DNA from: Novosphingobium flavum
GTDB lineage: Bacteria > Pseudomonadota > Alphaproteobacteria > Sphingomonadales > Sphingomonadaceae
Length of the DNA: 64,000 nt
Direction of reading: 5' to 3'
Assembly: GCF_014230315.1 (NCBI RefSeq)
Contig: NZ_JACLAW010000001.1
Location: 248,001-312,000 of the forward strand
Shown here piece by piece: positions 56,345-63,698 of this stretch. Within the stretch, counting starts at the first letter, position 1, and each line of letters opens with the position of its first letter. The position numbers were made by a program, and so were the translations under genes. The notes below the pieces were generated by a model. That model was not told the origin of the DNA. It searched no databases and saw nothing but the letters and a program-made list of their open reading frames with translations.

Positions 56345-56754
56345 GCCGGGCCTGGTTGCCGGGGCCATTTCCGCTCCGCATCGGCGCGTTCCTGCAGGAC
56401 ATCCCGTTCGAACGATCTGAAAGCCGCGATGGCGTGGAAGAACGAGCCGCCGCTTTTCTCATTTGTTGCAATGCCTTCGGTCAGTGAATGGAATTCGACC
56501 TGGCGCTTTCCAAGGGTCTCCAGTTCAACCATGAGCGTGATGAGGGACCGGGCAAGGCGATCGAGCCGCCAGACAACGATCTCATCGCCCGGCGCGGCGT
56601 AGGCGAGCATCTCGATGAAGCCGGGCTTGATCACGGCCGAGCCGGACACGTCATGATCCTGCCAAATTCTTACCGCGCCAGCAGCGCGAAGGGCCTCGAT
56701 CTGAATCTCGAGATTTCCTTCGCCCTTGCTGACGCGCGCGTAACCCAACTTCAC
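56341..56754 (-). CDS. Serine recombinase catalytic domain, shortened resolvase
   Basis: The 137-residue product has the resolvase N-terminal domain: LGYARVSKGEGNLEIQIEAL with catalytic S9, DHDVSGSA, VVWRLDRLARSL and the arginine-rich helix FRSFERDVLQERADAERK. Normal resolvases or invertases have a C-terminal helix-turn-helix DNA-binding domain of 40-60 residues. Here the frame ends after the long helix, so that domain is missing. The GTG at 56754 has a GTAGGAGTG RBS. It ends inside the end of the Kef-type gene, suggesting truncation at an insertion boundary. Mobile-element remnant or a resolvase of unusual size; I favour the remnant. Confidence 0.8.
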   Translation of the reverse strand: MKLGYARVSKGEGNLEIQIEALRAAGAVRIWQDHDVSGSAVIKPGFIEMLAYAAPGDEIVVWRLDRLARSLITLMVELETLGKRQVEFHSLTEGIATNEKSGGSFFHAIAAFRSFERDVLQERADAERKWPRQPGPA

Positions 56755-56821
56755 TTCTGCACACTCCTACGCGAGCAAGGACAACCTTGGCGAACGGAAG
56801 CCGGTCCCAATTCCCGGAGGG

Positions 56822-56843
56822 CGTTCACCGCTAGCGGTGAACG
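56822..56843. repeat. 22-bp perfect palindrome upstream of the recombinase
   Basis: CGTTCACCGC-TA-GCGGTGAACG is fully self-complementary and lies 68 bp upstream of the recombinase start. It could be a recombinase subsite (res-like) or an operator for it; one such site alone is less than the three-subsite res of Tn3-type resolvases. Confidence 0.65.
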
Positions 56844-56963
56844 GCATTTTCAGCCAGTCGGTATCGGCGATGAAAAACCGGCGGTGCCGCGGTTGTGCCG
56901 GGGGGGTGGTCAGGAGCGCCGGCAATCGCGGCGATCCTGACCCGATCTTGAGCGGCCTGTCGA

Positions 56964-58643
56964 TCAAGTGTCCCAATTTTCGGGGCGTTCGATCTTCCGG
57001 CATGTTGGCAGGCCCCGGAAGGTGTTGTGTCCGAAGATTAGCACGTGGTCGCGCGCCGGATCGCCGCTGACGAAAAGCTGGTAGTCGTCCGGGCCGGTCG
57101 TCAACTTGACGAAGTCGTGCTCGGTCATGCTCTTTGAAGTGCCCAGCTGCTCGGGCCAGTGGCCTTCCTCGATGCCCTTGTGGAAGCGCTCGACCATGCG
57201 GCCGCTGAGGTTGCTGAGCCGCAGCCGGGCGTGATCGTAGAAGTGCTGCTTGATCGACTGTTTGGTGAAGCCTTCCCTGATCAGCGAGTCGACGACCGTG
57301 GGCGTCAGGACGATCATTGGGTGAGTGCGTTGCCCGCGGAACACGAAATGGACGTGAAGCTGGTTGTCCGCCATGCGGTTCTCGATATTCAGCAACACGC
57401 CTTCGGCGGTGGGCCAGCCCACCTCCAGCGCGGCTGTCTTTTCCGTCGAGAAAAATAGCGTTACGACATTGTCGTCGGGCGCGAAGCCGCGATCCTCGGC
57501 ATAGGTGGTCCAGCCGATTTCGCGCAGGTATTCCTCGTTCTCGGCCACCACGATCTTGAAATTGTCGCCGAAGCAGCTCTTGTCGGTCTTGTGGAGCAGA
57601 AAGCCGCAGGCATTGCGCGCATAGAGCCGGAGAAAGCGGGCGACGCTGGTATTGGCCTGGAATCCGGGCCGCATCACGCCCTGCGTGCAGTTGAACTTCA
57701 GGTCCTTGATGATCGGGCCATTGAGCAGGATCACGGTCTCGCTGCCGGGCGAGTTGCCCAGGTTGACGTGGCCGAAGTCCGGGTCGCACAGCGCTTCGAC
57801 GATGGCGACGAGAATCGGCATGTATTCCGGGCGGCATCCCGCCATCACGCCGTTCACGGCGATGGTCCAGATCGTCGCCTCGCGGTTCTCGGGCTTGAGG
57901 ATGCCCAGCACCTCATCCGGATCGCGCCGGGTGTGACGGAGAAAGGCTTCGACCTTCTCTATCGTTGGCGGAACGACAGGCAGGCCGTCGCTCCACTCAT
58001 GCTGCAGGAAGTGTTCGTTGACCTCTTCGAAACTGCCGCTGAACGCGATGTCACGCGCTGCATGTCCGCCTGCGATCTTGACGTCGGCGGGTTGGACGGT
58101 GAGCCCTTCCACGACCATGTCCGCCATGAACTCGATCGTGTTCCGGTACACCGTTTCGTCCGGAACCGTGTTCACATGGCCGGGATGGACGGCAAACGGC
58201 AGGTTCGGCAGGCCTTCGCCTCTCGCTATGAACATGCCGGCCGTCTTGAAGCCGTCGCAGCACAGGCTGACGGTCGGTATTCCCAGTTTCTCGACGGCGA
58301 TGCTTGCACGCGTCACGGCGGCAATGCATCCTCCTCAGCAACCTGAGCCGCAGATCACCGCATCGACGCCGAGTTCCTTGAACCGCTCCGGCAGCGAGGC
58401 CAACAAATCCGCTTCGCCGGCGCCGTGAAAGTTGTCGAACTCTTTCCAGCTCACGAAACGGATGCCCGGAAAGCGTTTCGGCAGCTCCGCCTCGAGCGCC
58501 GCGAACATGATGTCGCCCTTGAAGATGCGGTCCCACAACTGAACTACAACCTTGCCCTCAAGCGTATCCAGCCGTTTCGCGAGCCGGACCGTGGCACTCG
58601 TGCTCCTCCCGTAGGGCCGGACGACGTCGTATCTGTTTTCCAT
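56964..58643 (-). CDS. Putative UGSC-family selenoprotein (in-frame UGA read as selenocysteine)
   Basis: Interpreted as one 559-residue protein with Sec at residue 103 (UGA at 58335-58337). If the UGA were a stop, the parts would be a 102-residue piece (58335-58643) and a second frame (56964-58316, GTG start). Residues 1-102 (LDTLEGKVVVQLWDRIFKGD, then VDAVICGSGC), the UGA, then GGCIAAVTRASIAVEKLGIP follow the UGSC-family layout, where GxGxU/CGSC is the redox motif; the motif here is U-G-G-C. The C-terminal domain (about 185-559) contains WSDGLPVVPPTIEKVEAFL and AVNGVMAGCRPEYMPILVA, seen in long members of this family. The ATG at 58643 follows ACGAGGCCGGAA. A SECIS-like hairpin directly follows the UGA. 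Its biochemical role is unknown, probably thiol/selenol redox. A recent nonsense mutation remains the alternative. Confidence 0.72.
58299..58330 (-). promoter_or_regulatory. Candidate bacterial SECIS stem-loop after the in-frame UGA
   Basis: In the mRNA, starting 4 nt after the UGA, GAUGC-(A)-UUGC-CGC pairs with GCG-(U)-GCAA-GCAUC. This makes a 12-bp stem with one bulged A and one bulged U around the 6-nt loop CGUGAC. The loop is 17 nt from the UGA and has a G in its first two positions. These match the published rules for bacterial SECIS elements (loop 3-14 nt, about 16-37 nt from UGA, G at loop position 1 or 2). The pairing was worked out by hand. Confidence 0.65.
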
Positions 58644-58835
58644 TTCCGGCCTCGTTGGTTGCGGAGCGCGAAGCCTATGCACAGATCGGCAAGCCGGCGA
58701 CAGTGCCAAATACCTTGGCGGCCGGTTCGGCTCGTTCGAACGGGCGCGGAAGGCCGAACCGCCCTGCTGCCGCTCGGCATTGCGGACGAATTGCGATAGG
58801 ATCGTCTGTGGGCTCAGCGGGCTGGGAGACGATCT

Positions 58836-59441
58836 GTGGGCGAAAGCAACCTTTACCACTCCGGCAACCGTGAATTGCAGGACCGGTTCGGCAGCCGCGC
58901 ACTTGCCGACCGGCTGGAACAGAAACTCGCACGATCAGTCGTTTCGGACGACGACAAGGCCTTCATCGAAAGCCTGCCATATTTCTTCCTGGCAACGGCA
59001 GATGGCGAAGGGCGACCGGATTGCTCGTTCAAGGGCGGCATGCCCGGGTTCGTCCGGGTAACAGGGCCAGCCGAACTGGCCTTTCCGGACTATGACGGCA
59101 ACGGCATGTTCAAGAGCCTCGGCAACCTGCTGGTCAATCCGCATGTCGGCATGCTGTTCATTTCCATGCACGGCAAGCCTCGGCGGCTTCGCATCAATGG
59201 CACGGCCAGCGTGAGCGGCGACGATCCCTTGCTGTCCGAGGCAGTCGGCGCGCAGTTGATCGTGAGGGTCCAGGCCAAGGCCATTTTTCCCAATTGCCCG
59301 CGCTATGTCCCGGCGTTGGAAATGGCCGAACCTTCGATCTACGCGCCCCGTGCCGGCGTGGATCCGCCCGAGCCGGCATGGAAGGGCTTCGATGCGTTCA
59401 AGGACGTGGTTCCGCCGCGGCATCCGACATTCAAGGGCTGA
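58836..59441 (+). CDS. Pyridoxamine-5'-phosphate-oxidase-fold (PPOX) flavin protein
   Basis: The 201-residue protein has the split-barrel PPOX pattern: SLPYFFLATADGEGRPDCSFKGG near residue 46, then FPDYDGNGMFKSLGNLLVNPHVGMLFI and PRRLRINGTASV. Such proteins bind FMN or F420 and take part in redox chemistry; the general class is clear, not the substrate. The GTG at 58836 has GGGAG upstream. It is divergent from the selenoprotein gene with about 190 bp between starts, so both may share a regulatory region. Confidence 0.88.
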   Translation: MGESNLYHSGNRELQDRFGSRALADRLEQKLARSVVSDDDKAFIESLPYFFLATADGEGRPDCSFKGGMPGFVRVTGPAELAFPDYDGNGMFKSLGNLLVNPHVGMLFISMHGKPRRLRINGTASVSGDDPLLSEAVGAQLIVRVQAKAIFPNCPRYVPALEMAEPSIYAPRAGVDPPEPAWKGFDAFKDVVPPRHPTFKG

Positions 59442-59540
59442 CGGCCATTGCAACGGGTCGGGGAATGGCTGGTTTGACGCTCTTGCGGCACGTTTGCCGA
59501 GGGATCCGGCCAGCCCCCTGTTCAAACGCGATCAGGTTCT

Positions 59541-59580
59541 TTTCAGATGAACCATAATACACTATATGTTTCATCTGAAA
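59541..59580. promoter_or_regulatory. Palindromic operator of the RES/Xre toxin-antitoxin genes
   Basis: TTTCAGATGAA (59541-59551) and TTCATCTGAAA (59570-59580) are perfect 11-bp arms separated by 18 bp. They end 10 bp before the antitoxin start and flank an AT-rich stretch (CATAATACACTATATG) that can hold the -10 box. This is the expected form of an autoregulatory operator for a dimeric antitoxin. Confidence 0.75.
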
Positions 59581-59590
59581 GGTTGCTGTG

Positions 59591-59965
59591 ATGAATGCAT
59601 TCGCGAAACCCACGCCCGATCGCAGTGTCGTGCTTTCAGCTGCGGTCACCCGCGTTGCCGACCTGTGGGGGCTCAGCAACACGAAGCTTGGCGCTGTGCT
59701 GGGGTTGTCCGGGCCGACGATTTCGCGCTTGAAGCGGGGGGCAACCAAGCTGGATGCAGCCAGCAAGTCCTTCGAGGCAGGCCAGTTCCTGGTTCGCCTG
59801 TTTCGCAGCCTGGACGCTCTGCTCGGCAGTGACGACGATGCTGCTCGGCAGTGGCTCCAGACACCTAACCTCGATTTGGGTGCCAGGCCGATCGAAGCGA
59901 TCGAGACAATGCGCGGGTTGATTGCAGTTTGTGATTATGTGGACTTCTACCGCGCTCGCGTCTGA
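59591..59965 (+). CDS. Antitoxin of the Xre/MbcA/ParS (DUF2384) family
   Basis: The 124-residue product has an Xre-like helix-turn-helix (VTRVADLWGLSNTKLGAVLGLSGPTISRLKRG) and the C-terminal DUF2384 part (SLDALLGSDDDAARQWLQTPNLDLGARPIEAIETMRGLIAVCDYVDFYRARV). It neutralises the RES-domain toxin coded next and probably represses its own promoter. The ATG at 59591 follows a GTG at 59588. The last 29 bp overlap the toxin start, typical of this two-gene module. Confidence 0.93.
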   Translation: MNAFAKPTPDRSVVLSAAVTRVADLWGLSNTKLGAVLGLSGPTISRLKRGATKLDAASKSFEAGQFLVRLFRSLDALLGSDDDAARQWLQTPNLDLGARPIEAIETMRGLIAVCDYVDFYRARV

Positions 59966-60668
59966 GCACCGGCATTACGCCGGGGAAGTCTGGCGCGTCG
60001 TCGAAGCGCAGCACCGGATCTCGACCAACCGATTGTCCGGCAACCGGGATGAGCAGGCCTTGCTGGAGGAACTGATCGAGGAGATCAAACCTCGCCTGCC
60101 TGCGTCAGCGCAACATCTCGACTACTTGCTTGCCGCGCCGTTTCGTTACGGCCATTCCGGGGCCAGCCGCTTCCGCAAGAGCGGAGAGTTGCCCGGCATT
60201 TTTTACTCCGCCGAGAAGGAGGAGACCGCCCTGGCCGAGGCCGCTTACTGGCGGCTGCGCTTCCTTTCGCGTTCACCGGGATTTCGGCCGCCGACGACCA
60301 CGACGGAACACAGTAGCTTCCGGGTCGCCGTCCGCTCGCTGCGGGCTTTGGATCTGACCCTTCCTCCGTTCGACGTGCGCGAGAAGCAGTGGATCGATCC
60401 GGTCGACTACACGGCCTGTCAGCAACTGGCCGCAGAGGCCCGAATTGCTGGCACCGAGATGCTCCGGACGAGGTCGGCTCGGGATGCGGCCGGAGGTTGC
60501 AATGTCGTGATACTGGACCCGGCCGCCTTCGCGGAACGCACACATCGTCTTGGTCGAACCTGGCACTTGCGTTTTCAGGACGGCCGGCTCCTTGCCTTGG
60601 CGGCCTTTCCGTCGTTCGACCAATTGGAGTTCACGGCGGCAGGCTTTGGTCTCGACGAGGAGCGGTAG
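59937..60668 (+). CDS. RES-domain toxin (NAD-degrading)
   Basis: The 243-residue protein has the RES fold pattern: RYGHSGASRFRKSGELPGIFYSAEKEETALAEAAYWR, where the conserved Arg, Tyr and Glu line the NAD-binding site. This is the MbcT/ParT-like group that depletes NAD+ and stops growth. It is longer than many RES toxins (about 150-180 residues), with extra N-terminal sequence. The ATG at 59937 is used; a TTG at 59922 is less likely. It is in the frame +1 relative to the antitoxin, overlapping by 29 bp. Confidence 0.88.
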   Translation: MWTSTALASEHRHYAGEVWRVVEAQHRISTNRLSGNRDEQALLEELIEEIKPRLPASAQHLDYLLAAPFRYGHSGASRFRKSGELPGIFYSAEKEETALAEAAYWRLRFLSRSPGFRPPTTTTEHSSFRVAVRSLRALDLTLPPFDVREKQWIDPVDYTACQQLAAEARIAGTEMLRTRSARDAAGGCNVVILDPAAFAERTHRLGRTWHLRFQDGRLLALAAFPSFDQLEFTAAGFGLDEER

Positions 60669-60981
60669 GACTTTCGCTTTCCGCTCAGTGATTTGCGCTC
60701 GTGAACGACCGGTTTGTCGAGGATTTCGGCCGTCACTGTTTCTCGGGCGCTTGATGGGCGGGGGCAGATAACGCTCCGCCACTTGGGCGGCGCGTAGGGG
60801 CTCTGTTGGCGTTCGGGGCTGGCGACAACAGCAGCGCGCCCTGATTTCCTCGAAACTTTGTATGGCCAGGCGAACTATCACTCTGCGGTGATAGCGAACA
60901 TTTGAACTCACGATTGGCGTTCCGTCCGCCGGATACTCCATTTGGCCCGAAGTTGGAAAAATCCGATGTAGGGAGAGTTCG
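60669..60981. other. Leader region of the TonB-dependent receptor, no gene
   Basis: 313 bp without a credible gene. It holds the inverted repeat at 60875-60894 about 90 bp before the receptor start, and a GGGAGAG RBS just before 60982. An antisense frame overlaps the toxin end and has no family features. Confidence 0.75.
60875..60894. promoter_or_regulatory. 7-bp inverted repeat upstream of the receptor (LysR-type site)
   Basis: CTATCAC (60875-60881) and GTGATAG (60888-60894) with TCTGCG between them. Centred about 97 bp before the receptor start, the form suits a LysR-type operator (T-N11-A-like with ATC...GAT). A LysR gene lies downstream of the receptor. Recognition is inferred. Confidence 0.4.
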
Positions 60982-63669
60982 ATGAGAGGCAAATGCCGAT
61001 TGAAGCGTTATTGCGCCGTTTTCGCGGTCGCGGCGGCGCTTGCTAGCCAGGGTGCTTATGCGCAGGCTGATGCGGACAAGAAGGCGGGCGAGGCGGGGCG
61101 TCCGAGCGGCGACGAGGCAGCCTCCGAGGCGATCGTGGTCACCGGCAGTCGCATTCGCGGCATTGCGCCGGTCGGCTCGCCGGTGGTGTCGCTCGGCCGC
61201 ACCGATGTGCTTCAGTCAGGCAAGAACAACACCGCCGAGATCCTGCGGCAGATGCCCCAGGTGGTCGCGCTTGGGGCGACCGAAGCCCTGGGCGGCGGCG
61301 GGCAGGACGCCACCGCGAACCAGTCGCGCGCGCAGGGGCTGAACATTCGCGGACTTGGTACGCGGGCGACACTGGTTCTCTGGAACGGCAACCGGGTTGT
61401 CGGCATGGGCGGGTTCGGGAATTTCGTGGACCCTTCGACTTTCCCCACCGTGGCCCTGGAGCGGGTCGAAATCGTGGCTGACGGTGCCTCGGCGATCTAT
61501 GGTTCGGACGCGGTCTCGGGCGTTGCCAACATCATCACGCGGCGCAATTTCGACGGCATCGAGGCGAATGCCCGCTATGGCATCGCGGATGGCGGCTATC
61601 ATGAATTCGCCATCAGCGCGATCGCGGGCAAGACATGGTCGGGCGGCCATTTCAACCTTTCCGCCGAACACAGCGGGCACAATCTGCTGCTCGCCACCAA
61701 GCGCGCTTTCGTCACGTCCGATCAGCGTCCGTTCGGGGGTGCGGATTTCCGTTCGACCTTCTGCCGTCCGGGCAATCTGACCGCAGGCGGCACGACCAAC
61801 TATCCGCTTCCGGCCGGGAACGGGGTGGGCCTTACGCCGGCCCAGCTTGCGGCGGGTTCTCCCAATCGGTGCGATTTGCAGGCATTGGGCACGATCCTGC
61901 CCAAGCAGGCCCGTGACACGGTCCTGTCGTCCTTCGCGCAGGAGCTGGCTCCTGACATCGAGCTTTTCGCCGACGCGTTTTGGACCAAGCGCACCTTCCT
62001 GAATGCGAACGTGCCGACGGCGACCGTCACGGTTCCCTCGACAAATCCGTTCTTCGTCACGCCAGTGGCGGGGCGGACTTCCGTGGCCGTTGCCTACAAC
62101 TTCTATCCGGAGATCGGGTACACCTATACCCCCGGCTACGAGAAAGCCGTGATGGCGGTCGGCGGGCTTCGCGCCAAGGTCGGCGGGGACTGGCGGGTCG
62201 AACTGTCGGGTAGCATCGGGCGCTCGGACGACCTCACGAACAATACCCAGCAGGCCAATGCCACCGCGATCGCAGCGGCGGTTGCGGACACCAATCCGGC
62301 GACATCGCTGAACGTCTTCGGCTCGGCCTACACCAACAATGCGGCTACCCTTTCGAACCTGTTCACCGGCCTTTTCGTCATCAAGGGCTACAACGTCCTC
62401 AAGTCCGTGAACGGCAGCGCCCAGGGCTCGCTGTTCGACTTGCCCGGCGGGGCCGTGAAACTTTCGGTAGGCGGCGAATATCGCAGCGAGCTGAACTTCG
62501 GCATCCTGACGCGGGGCACGCAATCGGCGCCGCTGGCCGGTGACCCGTTCAGGGGCACGCGCACCGTGAGTTCGGTCTTTGGCGAGGTTTACCTGCCGAT
62601 CCTGCGCAACAGCGGCATTCCCGGGCTGCAATCGCTCAATCTGTCGCTGGCCCTGCGCCATGAGCATTATTCCGACGTCGGCAATACCACGAACCCCAAG
62701 GTGGGAGTCACCTGGGTGCCCTTGGAAGGGCTGAGCCTGCGGGGCAGCTACGGGCGTTCGTTCCGGGCACCTTCGATCGCCGAGGCGAACTTCAAGTCGG
62801 CCGGCTATGGCATCAACGTCAACACGGCGCTGGCCGATCCGCTCTCGCCTACGGGCGTGAGCAACGGGATCAGCCTGGTAGGCGGGAATCCCGACCTGGC
62901 CCCCGAAAAGTCGCGGACCTATACGATCGGCGCCGACCTGCGGCCGCTTCCCGGCCTGAGCCTTTCGACGACATTCTTCTCGATCTCCTACACGGGCCAG
63001 ATTGCCGATCTGGTCAATCCGACCGTGCTGCAGAGCCCGTTCTATTCCGCCTATGTGATCCGCAACCCGACGCAGGAGCAGATCCAGCAATACCTGAACT
63101 TCGGCGGCTCACCGCTGCCGATCAGCCTGGGTACCTTGCCCGCCACGGTTTCCTTCATCATTGACGCGCGCCGCCACAATCTGGGCGATACGAAGATGGA
63201 GGGCCTGGATTTCGACCTCGGATACCAGTTCGGCACCGCGATCGGCGACTGGAACCTCCACACCAGCGCGACGCTGCTGACCAGACTGGCAGTGAGCGCC
63301 GCGCCCGGCGCGCCGGTGGTCGACGTGAAGGGACATATCAATCGCGCACCGGAGTTCCGCCTGCGGAGCGAGGTCGGTTTCCGGTCCGGGCCGGTTTCGG
63401 CGCAGATCGCGGCCAATTACGCCACGAGCTACATCAACGACCTGACGGCGCCGGCCTATCGCATCCCCGCAAACACGACCTTCGATCTGTTTGTCGGCTA
63501 TTCGCTGGGCAAGCTCGTGCCGGCGCTGAAGGATGGCAGCCTGTCGCTGACCATCAACAACGTCTTCGACCGCGACCCGCCCCATTCCAACACGGCACTG
63601 GGTTACGATCCCCAGTCCGCCTCTGCGCTCGGACGGACCATGGCCGTTGCGCTGAATACCCGGTTTTGA
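60982..63669 (+). CDS. TonB-dependent outer-membrane receptor
   Basis: The 895-residue receptor has a signal peptide (MRGKCRLKRYCAVFAVAAAL, likely cut at YAQA), a TonB-box-like segment (SEAIVVTGSRI), a plug domain (VERVEIVADGASAIYGSDAV, GVANIITRRNFDGIEA) and a long beta-barrel. It ends in FDRDPPHS...VALNTRF, with the terminal Phe needed for outer-membrane insertion. It imports an unidentified substrate using TonB-ExbBD energy. Sphingomonads carry many of these for iron, sugars, aromatics or lignin-derived compounds. The ATG at 60982 follows GGGAGAG. It is convergent with the LysR gene. Confidence 0.92.
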   Translation: MRGKCRLKRYCAVFAVAAALASQGAYAQADADKKAGEAGRPSGDEAASEAIVVTGSRIRGIAPVGSPVVSLGRTDVLQSGKNNTAEILRQMPQVVALGATEALGGGGQDATANQSRAQGLNIRGLGTRATLVLWNGNRVVGMGGFGNFVDPSTFPTVALERVEIVADGASAIYGSDAVSGVANIITRRNFDGIEANARYGIADGGYHEFAISAIAGKTWSGGHFNLSAEHSGHNLLLATKRAFVTSDQRPFGGADFRSTFCRPGNLTAGGTTNYPLPAGNGVGLTPAQLAAGSPNRCDLQALGTILPKQARDTVLSSFAQELAPDIELFADAFWTKRTFLNANVPTATVTVPSTNPFFVTPVAGRTSVAVAYNFYPEIGYTYTPGYEKAVMAVGGLRAKVGGDWRVELSGSIGRSDDLTNNTQQANATAIAAAVADTNPATSLNVFGSAYTNNAATLSNLFTGLFVIKGYNVLKSVNGSAQGSLFDLPGGAVKLSVGGEYRSELNFGILTRGTQSAPLAGDPFRGTRTVSSVFGEVYLPILRNSGIPGLQSLNLSLALRHEHYSDVGNTTNPKVGVTWVPLEGLSLRGSYGRSFRAPSIAEANFKSAGYGINVNTALADPLSPTGVSNGISLVGGNPDLAPEKSRTYTIGADLRPLPGLSLSTTFFSISYTGQIADLVNPTVLQSPFYSAYVIRNPTQEQIQQYLNFGGSPLPISLGTLPATVSFIIDARRHNLGDTKMEGLDFDLGYQFGTAIGDWNLHTSATLLTRLAVSAAPGAPVVDVKGHINRAPEFRLRSEVGFRSGPVSAQIAANYATSYINDLTAPAYRIPANTTFDLFVGYSLGKLVPALKDGSLSLTINNVFDRDPPHSNTALGYDPQSASALGRTMAVALNTRF

Positions 63670-63698
63670 ACCGCACGCCCTCGGGAACGGCAGGGGAG

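Noticed and set aside
58316..58643. Treating the UGA region as a frameshift that splits two genes
   Set aside because: Both halves are in the same frame with a single UGA between them, so no frameshift is needed. The stop codon lies in the conserved redox motif.
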